Source: JBAXQQ01 sp037131695
GTDB taxonomy: Bacteria > Armatimonadota > Hebobacteria > CAIYQO01
Assembly (NCBI GenBank): GCA_964638715.1
Contig: CAZWZF010000006.1
Location: forward strand, 107,843-171,842
Direction: 5' to 3'
Length of the DNA: 64,000 bases
The translations under genes were made by a program, and so were the position numbers. This document shows positions 35,382-44,572 of this stretch, in pieces. Every line of letters starts with the position of its first letter. Position 1 is the stretch's first letter. The notes below the pieces were generated by a model, which was not told the origin of the DNA, did no database searches, and was given only the letters and a program-made list of their open reading frames with translations.

Positions 35382-36401
35382 ATGCAAATCGGTAAATCAC
35401 AAAAAGAATCACGCGCCTTGCGGGGTGTGCTAACGGCAATTTTGTTTTTAATTATTACTGTTACTATGACAAGTGCGGATGTTATTAAGGAAAAAGATGA
35501 AATTGTTGTTTTAGAGACACCAATTATCCCTGCGGTAATCCCCGCCGTCAAATATCAGCATGGTGAATGGCCTGGTATCGCAAATACACCTGTAAGGAAT
35601 ATTATTTATAACGGTGGGGTCGTTCGTGGAATCGGCAATTGCAAACTTTCCTATGATATTCTGGCTGCAAAGGCTGGTAATTATGCCATTACCTTAAATA
35701 TCGCAAGTATAATATCTGACTTAAGCATGCGGGTTCAGCTTGATGATGTTGATGTTACCGGCAAACTTCTAATACCAAATACCGGCAGTTGGAAGAAATA
35801 TACAGATGTTACAAGTAAAAAAGTGGTAATCACAGCGGGAAAGCATATTATCAAAGTTATCTGGGATGAAACACCCGGCATTAATTTTCTGCTGCCGCGT
35901 CTGGCAAGTATTAAAATTGATAATTACAAGCCACTCGCCATTCGTATCAACGCGGGCGACTACATGGATTATACCGACAGCAAGGGGAATGTTTGGCAGC
36001 CTGATACCGGATTTGCCGATGGCGAGTGCGTCGAACGCGGCGAAGGCGTAATTATCAAGAACTCGAAGGATGTCCGCATTTACCGCACCGAACATTTTGG
36101 CATGTCGCGATTCTCATTGAAAGTGCCTAATGGCAATTATATTGCGCGCCTGCATTTTGCCGAAACATTTGATGACCGCCGACCGGGTTCACGAATATTT
36201 AAAATAAACGTAAATGGCACAGAATTTCCCAAGTTCGATTTAATCGGCGAAGCCGGCGGGTGTTATCGGGCATTAATTAAAACAGTGCCGATCACAGTGA
36301 TAAATGGCGAGTTTTACATCACATTTTCTGCGCCAAATATGCCGTCGGTAACAATCAACGGAATTGAACTGTTGGAAACAGAAACACTACCAAATAAATA
36401 A
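35382..36401 (+). CDS. Exported malectin-domain protein
   Basis: The 339-residue protein has a charged N-terminus and a hydrophobic export segment (residues about 14-30, GVLTAILFLIITVTMTSA). An N-terminal beta-sandwich (about 45-185) resembles a carbohydrate-binding module. The C-terminal part (about 186-335) matches malectin: IRINAGDYMDYTDSKGNVW, then YIARLHFAETFDDRRPGSR and FKINVNGTEFPKFDL. Malectin domains bind di-glucose or related glycans. GTG at 35346 is the earliest possible start, but CAGGAGA just before ATG 35382 decides for the latter. It lies 17 bases before the next gene, so the two probably form an operon. Confidence 0.75.
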   Translation: MQIGKSQKESRALRGVLTAILFLIITVTMTSADVIKEKDEIVVLETPIIPAVIPAVKYQHGEWPGIANTPVRNIIYNGGVVRGIGNCKLSYDILAAKAGNYAITLNIASIISDLSMRVQLDDVDVTGKLLIPNTGSWKKYTDVTSKKVVITAGKHIIKVIWDETPGINFLLPRLASIKIDNYKPLAIRINAGDYMDYTDSKGNVWQPDTGFADGECVERGEGVIIKNSKDVRIYRTEHFGMSRFSLKVPNGNYIARLHFAETFDDRRPGSRIFKINVNGTEFPKFDLIGEAGGCYRALIKTVPITVINGEFYITFSAPNMPSVTINGIELLETETLPNK

Positions 36402-36418
36402 AGGCAGGGGGAGGTCAA

Positions 36419-37837
36419 ATGAAGAGAATATCCATAATTATATTAACAATCTTAACAAGCACATTATCGCTATTCGCCGCTACACCGATAGAAGTGGATA
36501 AACCGGAATTACAGATAAATTATGCTCAGGCGCAGGAACTTTTTGCCGGCAGACCGGCGAAAATGGTGATTACCTACCCTGGCACTCCTGCTGGACCAGG
36601 TTGGCCATTATATTTGATAGATTTCACAAAAAATCCACTGCAACTGGAATATGTCACCAGTGACGGTCTTGGCGAAATCAGCCGTGATGGTACCCGTATC
36701 ACATCTATGTTAGACGGAAAAATATATCTTCGCCTGTTGCAGAAAGACAGCATCGCGAAAACATATATCGGCACAGGTTTTTCGCCAACATGGTGGACCC
36801 ACCCGAAAACCGGCGATGAATATTTGATTTATACCAGTACTCCCGGTTTTGGCGGGGCAAGCATCGAAGGTAAAACCTTCATCCAACAGATAAAAAAAGG
36901 AACTTGCGAGCCGGAAGGCGCGGTGAAAGTGCTGATGGACAACTATGCCTTCCGCGGCGGACGCTCCCCGGACGGCAAATATATCTGCACCACCCAGCCA
37001 GGTTTTGCTACCGCGGAATTAAAACCGGACGCGGTGGAAAACGCCTTTGTAAAGATAACATTCAGTCTGCGAAACCTGTGCAATGGCACCATTTGCCAGG
37101 ACCCGCGGTATAGCGGAACGATGCTGTATGAAGACAATAAGCACGAAGAAGTGTTGTTTACCCCTCCCGGCGGTTCATCTGAAGTTGAAATAGGTTCGCC
37201 GGCTTTCCTCATCCCACCGCCGCGCGCGTATGAACATATTGAATGGCTGTCATGGACTAATAATCCCGATTATATCGTCGGTTCGCCTTCTGTGCCGGAT
37301 GACTGGTCGCGTTTTAACATGCACGATCCCTGCGTTTTCCAGATGTCCACCAATAGCTGGACGGTTGTGGCGAAAAAAGGTTATTGCCGTCTGTGGGTGT
37401 CAAACGACCACCCGGCGGTAAAAGTACCGGTACCGGCTAAATCTGCGTTGGAAAAAGTTGATTACAATCTAAAACCCGCCATTACCGCGGAATGGGACGC
37501 GAAACTGCTGGCTCGTATTAAAATTGCTTTAGCCACCGGAACACCAGTACGCGTTTTCCGACCGTCAATAATGGAATTCGCTACCATCAAGTCTGTCGAT
37601 GTAAAAGGACAGTTAGAGATTGTCAGCGACAGCAAACAAACCATCCGGCTGCCGCTTTCCGCCATGTCATTCACCGATAAAAAGAATATTATGCTGATAG
37701 TATGCACCGGCACCGACCTCGATAGTTCAGCCATATCCGCCTTTTATCAACTGGCATCCGGCCGCCATAGAACGTTGGTGCGATCATTATATAAAGTCGG
37801 TCCGGGAGTGAAGGATTTATTGAAGATTTTTGAGTAA
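36419..37837 (+). CDS. Exported protein with TolB-like propeller features
   Basis: The 472-residue protein has a signal peptide (residues 1-21, ending SLFAA) and a very strong ribosome binding site (GGGGGAGG). Segments such as SRDGTRITSMLDGKIYLRLL, TGDEYLIYTSTPG and SPDGKYICTTQPG recur with the spacing of TolB-type or WD40-like beta-propeller blades in which SPDG turns are common. I do not recognise a named family. Its close spacing to the malectin gene suggests joint export and a shared role in handling an external polysaccharide. A terminator hairpin follows at 37896. Confidence 0.55.
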   Translation: MKRISIIILTILTSTLSLFAATPIEVDKPELQINYAQAQELFAGRPAKMVITYPGTPAGPGWPLYLIDFTKNPLQLEYVTSDGLGEISRDGTRITSMLDGKIYLRLLQKDSIAKTYIGTGFSPTWWTHPKTGDEYLIYTSTPGFGGASIEGKTFIQQIKKGTCEPEGAVKVLMDNYAFRGGRSPDGKYICTTQPGFATAELKPDAVENAFVKITFSLRNLCNGTICQDPRYSGTMLYEDNKHEEVLFTPPGGSSEVEIGSPAFLIPPPRAYEHIEWLSWTNNPDYIVGSPSVPDDWSRFNMHDPCVFQMSTNSWTVVAKKGYCRLWVSNDHPAVKVPVPAKSALEKVDYNLKPAITAEWDAKLLARIKIALATGTPVRVFRPSIMEFATIKSVDVKGQLEIVSDSKQTIRLPLSAMSFTDKKNIMLIVCTGTDLDSSAISAFYQLASGRHRTLVRSLYKVGPGVKDLLKIFE

Positions 37838-37895
37838 AAAGGTGGTATTAGTAGTGTTAATGGTGGGGATTTATCTCTATTCAACCACCCCCTGC

Positions 37896-37924
37896 CCCCT
37901 CCTTGGCAAGGAGGGGAGTTTTTT
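37896..37924 (+). terminator. Terminator-like repeat, copy 1
   Basis: CCCCTCCTTG-G-CAAGGAGGGG (37896-37916) is followed by AGTTTTTT. About 65 bases around it, including the upstream AACCACCCCC and the downstream ACTTTTATTG, are nearly the same as at 45523-45590, so this is a dispersed element that acts as a terminator. Confidence 0.7.
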
Positions 37925-37954
37925 ACTTTTATTGTTGAAGTTAAGGAATAAACC

Positions 37955-39049
37955 ATGAATCATCCGCGATTTTTGTTTGCTATATTGTTTATTTGTATAG
38001 CCATGGCAACCGGCATATTGGCTATTCAACCCAATGCTGCTACCTGGCCAGGCAACACTGACCGGGTGCTTTTCCTGTGGGAAAATGCCAAGTTGCCGGT
38101 GCGGGTTCAACATTATGACGGCACGGCGGTTTTTCAGCGGTTTTATGCGCCAACAGCGCGCGGCCTATCGGCTTACGACCATAATTATGCCATGTGGCTT
38201 CACGGCGGGGCATATATTGCCGAGGAAATTGCCGCACCGCTGGCGGACGCATTTCGCGAAAGCAGTCAATTCAGCATGGAAATCACCATAAAACCGGCGA
38301 ATATCACCCAAACCGGCGCCGTTATCGCCGCCATGGCATCTGACAGCGGGCAGAATATGCAGCTTAGACAAGAGAAAAATATGCTGGTTTTAAATTTCAT
38401 CACCAGCCTGGAAACTGTCACGATTCCACTTTGTCCTGTTGTCGGCGGTGAATTTTATCATATTGTCATCATTTATAAATCGGGAAAATTAAGTTGTTAC
38501 AAAAATGGCAAGCTTGTATTTATGAATGACAAGATTCAAGGCGACTTGAAAAGTTGGAAAAACCAGCCGTTAGTATTTGGGAATGATGCCAATCTTAAAC
38601 ACCCGTGGTTGGGGAAACTGGAAGGCATTGGTTTATACGCGCGGGAGATCAGTGCCGGCGAAGTACAGCAAAACTACACCGCATACCAGAAGAAAATAAA
38701 ATCCAGAAAAGCAATCCCGCAATTAATCATACAGGCAAAATTACTAAAATGCTCAGATATCCAGTCGCCAAAAGCGATATTGCCATACACCCAGGCGCTG
38801 GGAATGTATGAATACGCGGTAGAGAAAGTCATCGCCGGCAAATACACCGCAAAAAAAATCCGCGTCGCCCATTGGGTAGTGCTGGATAAACAGCTTCTTT
38901 CGCTGGCCACCCTGCCGGTAAATAAAAGTTACCGCCTGGTGCTGGAACCATTCGACGACAACCCGCAACTGGAAGCATCACTGATGAATGACACCTTGCC
39001 ATTCGATGTCGAAGTGGGACAATATTTTGATGTTTGTCCGCCGAAATGA
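37955..39049 (+). CDS. Exported LamG/concanavalin A-like lectin-fold protein
   Basis: The 364-residue protein has a signal peptide (residues about 1-27). Residues about 90-235 form a concanavalin A-like sandwich of the LamG type: QFSMEITIKPANITQTGAVI, HIVIIYKSGKLSCYKNGKLV and KLEGIGLYAREISAGEVQQ, the last being the typical closing strand-helix. The C-terminal 120 residues are a beta-rich domain with no family I recognise. AAGGAATAAACC precedes the ATG. It may have been co-opted in the same surface-binding system as the two genes upstream, but a terminator separates them. Confidence 0.7.
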   Translation: MNHPRFLFAILFICIAMATGILAIQPNAATWPGNTDRVLFLWENAKLPVRVQHYDGTAVFQRFYAPTARGLSAYDHNYAMWLHGGAYIAEEIAAPLADAFRESSQFSMEITIKPANITQTGAVIAAMASDSGQNMQLRQEKNMLVLNFITSLETVTIPLCPVVGGEFYHIVIIYKSGKLSCYKNGKLVFMNDKIQGDLKSWKNQPLVFGNDANLKHPWLGKLEGIGLYAREISAGEVQQNYTAYQKKIKSRKAIPQLIIQAKLLKCSDIQSPKAILPYTQALGMYEYAVEKVIAGKYTAKKIRVAHWVVLDKQLLSLATLPVNKSYRLVLEPFDDNPQLEASLMNDTLPFDVEVGQYFDVCPPK

Positions 39050-39094
39050 AGATCTTGTTTCAAACCGTGCTGTCCCCGATGAAATTAGCGCATT

Positions 39095-39892
39095 TTATTC
39101 AGCAGCAACAACAACCGGTTTGCTGATATACCAGTATGCGCCGCCAACCACTATTGTGCCGCCTATTATATTGCCCAGGGTTACCCAGAACATATTGTAG
39201 CCGAAGCCTGCCCAGGTCAGATGGGCGGTATATTCCGGCAGCGGGTTTTGGAACATGGCTACACCCAACAAGGTCATATTAGCCACCGAGTGTTCGAATC
39301 CGAGGGTGATGAAGGCGAAAAGGCACCAGAATATCATCACCAGTTTTGCCGCTTCTGATTTCACCCGGGTGGCGCACCAGACAGCGAGACAGACCAGAAT
39401 GTTGCATAAAATACCGCGAAACAGCAATACGCTGATTGGCAAAGTCATTTTTGTTGCTGCGACTTTTTGAACAAAAGCCGATTCAACCGGACCATTAAGC
39501 ACTCCCGATCCCTGTAATACCGCCGCCAATAGCAGCGCGCCCAGAAGGTTGCCAACCCATGACACCCACCAGGTTTTTGCCACGTCGCCGGCAGTAACTT
39601 TGCCGTTCCACTTGCCAACCATCATCAACAAATTGTTGCCGGTGAAAAGTTCCGACCCGGCGATTATAACCAGCGACAGCGCAATGCCGAAACAGATACC
39701 CATGATAGTCTTGAACCATGGTGATTGTGCGGCAGCCAACGGCGCACCAATGCTGAAAATAAGTGCGATGCCCAACCCGACGTATAAACCCGCCAGCATG
39801 GAAGATATCAGGTAGCCGCCGGGATTATTGCGCATCAGTGCCGCCTTGGCAACCGCTGCGCTGCTTAATTGTTCAATAGTGTCACGATACAT
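39095..39892 (-). CDS. Formate/nitrite transporter family channel
   Basis: The 265-residue protein is a pentameric FNT channel for small monovalent anions. It shows six transmembrane helices and the family segments NNPGGYLISSMLAGLYVGLG, GSELFTGNNLLM and FWCLFAFITLGFEHSVANM, the last containing the conserved His of the pore. Helix 5 and 6 region WVTLGNIIGGTIVVGGAYW is also characteristic. It lies downstream of nirBD on the same strand, separated by a 333-base gap that contains an inverted-repeat element, which argues for nitrite (NirC-like) as the substrate over formate (FocA). Confidence 0.9.
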   Translation of the reverse strand: MYRDTIEQLSSAAVAKAALMRNNPGGYLISSMLAGLYVGLGIALIFSIGAPLAAAQSPWFKTIMGICFGIALSLVIIAGSELFTGNNLLMMVGKWNGKVTAGDVAKTWWVSWVGNLLGALLLAAVLQGSGVLNGPVESAFVQKVAATKMTLPISVLLFRGILCNILVCLAVWCATRVKSEAAKLVMIFWCLFAFITLGFEHSVANMTLLGVAMFQNPLPEYTAHLTWAGFGYNMFWVTLGNIIGGTIVVGGAYWYISKPVVVAAE

Positions 39893-40071
39893 ATTTTAAC
39901 TCCCTCAGAGATTCTAATTAAATTTTTTAGACAGGATTAACAGGATTGACAGGATTTTTGGCTTCGCAATTTAGTTTATACTTTAAACAACAAAGCTATT
40001 ATAAGCAACACAGGCAAGGATGGATATGATATTTATCATACTATAAAAATCAAAATATACCTGATGATTGT

Positions 40072-40200
40072 AGTCACCGTTTGGAACTGGGCGGGAGCCC
40101 GGCTATTCTATAAACTACTTATGATTTTAAGATGAAAATGATAAAAATTATAGGATACTGCCATGTGAGCCGGGCTCCCGCCCAGTTCCAAACGGTGACT
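40072..40200. repeat. Paired-hairpin inverted-repeat element, copy C
   Basis: This 129-bp unit has perfect 33-bp inverted ends beginning AGTCACCGTTTGGAACTGGG. Each end includes the hairpin GGGC-GGGA-GCCC. It has the same ends as 5668-6422 and 99-240 but no ORF, as expected for a non-autonomous form. It sits between nirBD and the transporter gene on the same strand and may act as a terminator or mRNA-stabilising structure there. Confidence 0.85.
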
Positions 40201-40225
40201 GTTTATAAAAGTTTTCCTGTATTTT

Positions 40226-42931
40226 TCACACCTTAACCAGCACCCGTTCATTCTTCACCATTATCTCGAATATCCGCACATTGGCTATTTCCGGGTTGTC
40301 GCAGGCACCGGTTACCACATCAAAGGAATAACTGTGGAGCGGGCAAACAAGACGGCCATTGCCGTAGATGCTGTCCACCAGTGGACCGCTCTTGTGCGGG
40401 CAAATGCCATAGGCGGCAATCCAGCGTTCATCACGGCCGTGGAATATCGCTATCGGAATGTCATTGACGTGGAACAGACGTGATGAACCTGCGGGGATAT
40501 CTGCTGCCGGGGCCAGGTCGTTAAATCCATGAGTATCCATATCATTTGGCCTTTCTGCTACGTTATTCAAATCTTCATCCGACGAGAACCAGGGGTCTTT
40601 ATAATTATCGAGCATCTGCTGGAAACTCTCTTCCAACTCCTGCAATTCCTGCGGCGGTGCATTTAATATCGCGTCAACAACAGTATTTAATCCCAGCCGT
40701 TCGACAAATAAGGCAGTACGTTCGCCATATTTTGCGAAGCGACGGTAATATTCGTAATACCGGTCGGCGATGCGGATTACCTCGTCGTCATCTTTCACCT
40801 GGGCAATTTTATGTGCCACATATACATGGGCACCCCCGTTGCCACCGATGTAGATATCCCAACCGCCTTCTACCGCTACCACGCCAAAGTCCTTGATGGT
40901 AGATTCCGAACAGTTGCGCGGGCATCCTGCTACTCCCATTTTTAACTTTGCCGGTCCCATCACGCCGCGATATCGGTCGCCCAGCCTTTGCCCCATTGCA
41001 AGCGAATCCATCAGCCCAAACCGGCAATGGGTGGAACCAACGCAAGATTTGCAGGCGCGAAAAGATTTGGTGAAAGCATGGCCGGAACCCATCTGGAGTT
41101 TGTGCCAGACATCTTTCAAATCTTTTTTGTCAATCGAGAAAAGCCCTATCCGGTCTGACCCGGTTACTTTTATCATGGTGTTGTATTCATCAGCCACGTC
41201 GGCAAGCGCGCGTAAATGCGCGCTGGTTGCCACACCACCGGCAATATTGGGAATTACGCTATAGCGGCCATCATTCTGGATATTCCCGGAGTAGCGGTCG
41301 TTGGCGCAGCGGGCATCTTTCTCCACGATATAGTCCGACTTCCAGATATAATTAAGCAGAAAATCCAATCCCATGCGGGTTTTGGAATCATCCACCGAAT
41401 CAGGAATCGCAGCGAACACCTGTGACACAGAACGCAGGGAATTAGACACGATGAAATCAGTCAGCGTCTGCCTGTCCATGGTAATGCCAGCAACAAAATA
41501 TTTCTCCGCGGGATCAACGCGCAATTCGCCAACTTCTGAAATCAGCAGTGCTTTTATCTTATTTTTGCAATTACCGCAGCCGGTACCGGCTTTGGTATTA
41601 TTCATCACTTTATACAAAGTATCATTGCCATTGTGGATAGATTTTCTAATGCTGCTGGCGGATACTCCGTTGCAATCGCAAATTTGCGCTTCGTCTGGTA
41701 TCAGTTTGCCATCGACAATAGAGTCGCCGGTGCGGGCACCGGGAAACAGCAGGTCTGCCCGTCGGGTCGGTACCGGTATTTTCGCGGTATAGTGCAGTGA
41801 AACCAGGTCGGCATTTAAATCTTCACCTACCATTACCGCACCCACCAGGGTGTTGTTATTGATAATCAACTGTTTATAGGTGGCAGACGCCGGGTCGGTA
41901 TACAGCGTTATTTCGTCACTTACATCCGGTTTAAACTTGCCCATGCTGATAACAGGAATGTCCGACTTCAGTCTGGTGGGTGTTGGCGGTGATGGTTTGT
42001 ATGAAATATCTTCGTCACAAAGTATAGCAGCAAGGGTGCGCGATTGTTCGTATACCGGTGCTACCAGACCCCAAATCTGCCCCTGGTATTCTATACATTC
42101 GCCACAGGCATAAATATCCGTGTCGCTGGTCTGCAGACGATCGTTTACAGATATTCCCTTGTTAAAAGTCAGTCCGGCAGCGCGGGCAAGGTCGGTATTG
42201 GGACGGATGCCGCAATTGAAAAATACTGCGTCGGTGGTGATGATAGTTCCATCTTTAAATAGCGCTTTCGATACACCGGCGGTAGACCCCAGCAGTTCGG
42301 TGATATAGGTTCCCATGACGAAATTTACACCCAGCGCCTCAATATGCCGCTGCAAATATCGTCCCGCATCCTCGGGCAACTGCATTTCCATCAGGGTTTG
42401 CATCAGGTGGGACACGGTAACCCGCTTGCCTAATAGCCGCAGCATCAACGCCAGTTCCAACCCAAGTATGCCGCCGCCGACAACCGTCACTTCGTTCTTA
42501 TCCTGCAGGTATTCGGTCACCCGGTCGACATCTTCCAACCGACGCAGCGCAAATACACCCGGCAAATCAAGTCCGTTCATGGGGGGAATAATAGGACGCG
42601 AACCGACAGCAAGCACTAATTTATCATAAAGAAGAATCTGGTCATCTGCAAGAGTTACAGTTTTTACCGCTTTATCGATAGCTTGAACCGGCTGACCGAG
42701 AATTGCCGTGATGTCATTCTCCGCGTACCATTCCGGCGTATTGAGAAAAAGATCCGGCAAGTATGGTTCTTTCAGCTTTACCACCAGTTTTATGCGATTG
42801 TAATTTCCATAAGGTTCATCGCCGATAATGGTGATATCGTAGCGGTTTTTATCTCGCGCTACCAGCTCTTCTGCCAATTTTCCACCCGCCATGCCGTTGC
42901 CTATTATTATTAACCGTTCACGTGCAGACAT
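40226..42931 (-). CDS. nirB: Fused NirB-NirD assimilatory nitrite reductase
   Basis: The 901-residue protein reduces nitrite to ammonia with NAD(P)H and joins what are usually two subunits. Domain order is: FAD/NAD(P) module (IIGNGMAGGKLAEEL at the start, VVGGGILGLELALML near 150), BFD-type [2Fe-2S] domain (CDCNGVSASS and TGCGNCKNK, about 410-460), siroheme/[4Fe-4S] domain (CVGSTHCRFG then GCPRNCSE, about 640-690), and a C-terminal NirD-type Rieske domain. In the latter all ligands are present: Cys844, His846, Cys863 and His866 (CPH and CPLH). E. coli NirD lacks these ligands. The fusion resembles the layout of fungal nitrite reductases. It is followed on its strand by the transporter gene. 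Confidence 0.93.
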   Translation of the reverse strand: MSARERLIIIGNGMAGGKLAEELVARDKNRYDITIIGDEPYGNYNRIKLVVKLKEPYLPDLFLNTPEWYAENDITAILGQPVQAIDKAVKTVTLADDQILLYDKLVLAVGSRPIIPPMNGLDLPGVFALRRLEDVDRVTEYLQDKNEVTVVGGGILGLELALMLRLLGKRVTVSHLMQTLMEMQLPEDAGRYLQRHIEALGVNFVMGTYITELLGSTAGVSKALFKDGTIITTDAVFFNCGIRPNTDLARAAGLTFNKGISVNDRLQTSDTDIYACGECIEYQGQIWGLVAPVYEQSRTLAAILCDEDISYKPSPPTPTRLKSDIPVISMGKFKPDVSDEITLYTDPASATYKQLIINNNTLVGAVMVGEDLNADLVSLHYTAKIPVPTRRADLLFPGARTGDSIVDGKLIPDEAQICDCNGVSASSIRKSIHNGNDTLYKVMNNTKAGTGCGNCKNKIKALLISEVGELRVDPAEKYFVAGITMDRQTLTDFIVSNSLRSVSQVFAAIPDSVDDSKTRMGLDFLLNYIWKSDYIVEKDARCANDRYSGNIQNDGRYSVIPNIAGGVATSAHLRALADVADEYNTMIKVTGSDRIGLFSIDKKDLKDVWHKLQMGSGHAFTKSFRACKSCVGSTHCRFGLMDSLAMGQRLGDRYRGVMGPAKLKMGVAGCPRNCSESTIKDFGVVAVEGGWDIYIGGNGGAHVYVAHKIAQVKDDDEVIRIADRYYEYYRRFAKYGERTALFVERLGLNTVVDAILNAPPQELQELEESFQQMLDNYKDPWFSSDEDLNNVAERPNDMDTHGFNDLAPAADIPAGSSRLFHVNDIPIAIFHGRDERWIAAYGICPHKSGPLVDSIYGNGRLVCPLHSYSFDVVTGACDNPEIANVRIFEIMVKNERVLVKV

Positions 42932-43102
42932 CTATATCCCTCTTTCGATTTATTCTTTACACCCTTAAACTATTCTAAATATAGCATAATTAATAACTTT
43001 AACCATGACTTTTATCATATTTTTTTAATATGTTCGATTTTTGCTAAAATTTAATCTTAAATATATTTTTTAGTAAATATACCGGAAAAGTAGGAAATAT
43101 TC

Positions 43103-43132
43103 TTGACAAGCCATGTTTAACTTTTATATGAT
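43103..43132 (+). promoter_or_regulatory. Promoter of the sulfur assimilation operon
   Basis: A perfect TTGACA (43103-43108) is followed after 18 bases by TATGAT (43127-43132). A TATATG at 43125-43130 with 16-base spacing is an alternative. The porin ATG lies 250 bases further on, leaving a long leader. It is the only strong promoter seen in front of the ten-gene block. Confidence 0.65.
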
Positions 43133-43141
43133 GTGGGCATA

Positions 43142-43181
43142 ACATTAACCAAGTATTCCAGTAAGATAACATGGTTAATGT
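43142..43181. promoter_or_regulatory. Palindromic leader element of the sulfur operon
   Basis: ACATTAACCA (43142-43151) and TGGTTAATGT (43172-43181) are perfect 10-base inverted repeats separated by 20 bases. They begin right where the transcript should start. They could be paired operator half-sites or the stem of a leader hairpin. I found no S-box or other known riboswitch consensus in the 250-base leader. Confidence 0.45.
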
Positions 43182-43384
43182 GTGGTAAGTTAAATTATGC
43201 AATTAAAAAATCAAATACAAAAAGAAAATACGATTCACCAATCAATTCGCAAAGTAGCAACTGTGATTGTTTTAATATGGACAAAAAACTTATTGAACAG
43301 CAGCAGCGGTGGTTGTCCTTATTGTTGACATTGAACACTTATCACCTGATCCAATTCACTCAACAATATAAACAAGGAGACCAA

Positions 43385-44563
43385 ATGAAAAATCTATTCA
43401 AACTGCTGTTAGCAGTCTTACCATTTACAATACTCAGCCTTACGGCTGTCGCTGTGGTGGATTCCACCGATATTTTAATCAAAGCGCTCATTGATAAAAA
43501 AGTAATTACCGAAGATGACGCTTCCGGCGTCCGTGCGGAAATTGCCAGTATCAGACAAGATGAAGAAGCTGCCCGCAAGTCATACAATGTGACTTCAAAA
43601 CGTGCAATTCGCCTGTCCGGGTATGGGCAATTCAGATATACATTATCTGATGATGCCGCGCAAAATATTGGCTTTGAAATTAAGCGCTTCCGCTTATCAA
43701 TAGCTGGCGACCCGACACCGACAGTTGATTTTAAAGCGCAACTGGAATTTGCTGGATCAAAAAAAGCAGTCACTGCCGTTGATGCAGTGCCGGCTAAATC
43801 GAAGACCGACATCTTCAGCAAACCGCTGCTGCTTGATGTGGTAATCGGTTATAAATTAACACAAACTGATAAACTGTCTGCCGGACAATTTTATGTGCCA
43901 TTTGGGTTGGAAAGCATAACATCTGATGCCAGCCTGGATACTATCAATCGTTCACAAGCAACAGAAAAGTTAGTACCCGGTCGCGATACCGGCAACCAGG
44001 GACGCGATATTGGCGTGCAGTTAAGCGGAACGAGTTCACTCGGTACCGACCGTTCATTGGAATATACCGCGGCTATCCTTAACGGCGCGGGCATTAATGT
44101 TGGTGATGACAACAAACGTAAAGATATCGCCGGGCATATTATCGTAAAACCCGGTGTTGACGGGTTAACCGTTGGCGGGTCGTATTTCAGCGGAGCAACC
44201 GGTGCTGCCAAAGTTACCCATCGCCGCACGGGTTATGAAACAACATATTTAAATGGAGCATGGACAGTAAAAGGCGAGTATATCACTGGCAAAGACGATG
44301 TCAGCAAACATGGCTACTATGCCACATTGGTGCGCAACATTACACCGGTTACCCAGGGTGTTGTTCGTTACGATAATGTCAGCACCAGCGCATTTAAATC
44401 AACAGATACCGTAAAACCTACAAAAGTATTGACCCTTGGGGTCAACTGGTTTCTCAGTAAAGATACTCTGACCCGCGTTGTTTTTAATTATGAACGCAAA
44501 CGCGAAGTTGGCGTGCAAGTGCCAAATGATGTAATTCTGGCACAATTCCAGACAAGTTTTTAG
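43385..44563 (+). CDS. OprO/OprP-type outer-membrane porin
   Basis: The 392-residue protein belongs to the Porin_O_P family, whose known members are anion-selective trimeric channels for phosphate or pyrophosphate. It has a signal peptide (about residues 1-22), an N-terminal helical segment (DILIKALIDKKVITEDDASG through ASIRQDEEAARKS), then about 16 beta strands beginning RLSGYGQFRYTLSDD and ending in a C-terminal Phe (QFQTSF), the outer-membrane insertion signal. AAGGAGA precedes ATG 43385; the longer open frame from 43133 lies in the leader and is not likely translated. As first gene of a sulfate assimilation operon it may admit sulfate rather than phosphate; this is an inference from context. 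Confidence 0.85.
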   Translation: MKNLFKLLLAVLPFTILSLTAVAVVDSTDILIKALIDKKVITEDDASGVRAEIASIRQDEEAARKSYNVTSKRAIRLSGYGQFRYTLSDDAAQNIGFEIKRFRLSIAGDPTPTVDFKAQLEFAGSKKAVTAVDAVPAKSKTDIFSKPLLLDVVIGYKLTQTDKLSAGQFYVPFGLESITSDASLDTINRSQATEKLVPGRDTGNQGRDIGVQLSGTSSLGTDRSLEYTAAILNGAGINVGDDNKRKDIAGHIIVKPGVDGLTVGGSYFSGATGAAKVTHRRTGYETTYLNGAWTVKGEYITGKDDVSKHGYYATLVRNITPVTQGVVRYDNVSTSAFKSTDTVKPTKVLTLGVNWFLSKDTLTRVVFNYERKREVGVQVPNDVILAQFQTSF

Positions 44564-44572
44564 GAGGCAAGT

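Noticed and set aside
40072..40200. Ordinary intrinsic terminator of nirBD
   Set aside because: The 33-bp perfect ends match two other loci and there is no T run after the stem, so a repeat element is the better description, though it may also affect transcription.
43133..43384. 84-codon N-terminal extension of the porin
   Set aside because: It starts just after the -10 box, lacks a ribosome binding site and precedes a clear signal peptide with its own AAGGAGA at 43385.
43133..43384. SAM or other sulfur riboswitch in the sulfur operon leader
   Set aside because: I looked for the S-box core and found no match; only the simple inverted repeat at 43142-43181 is visible.
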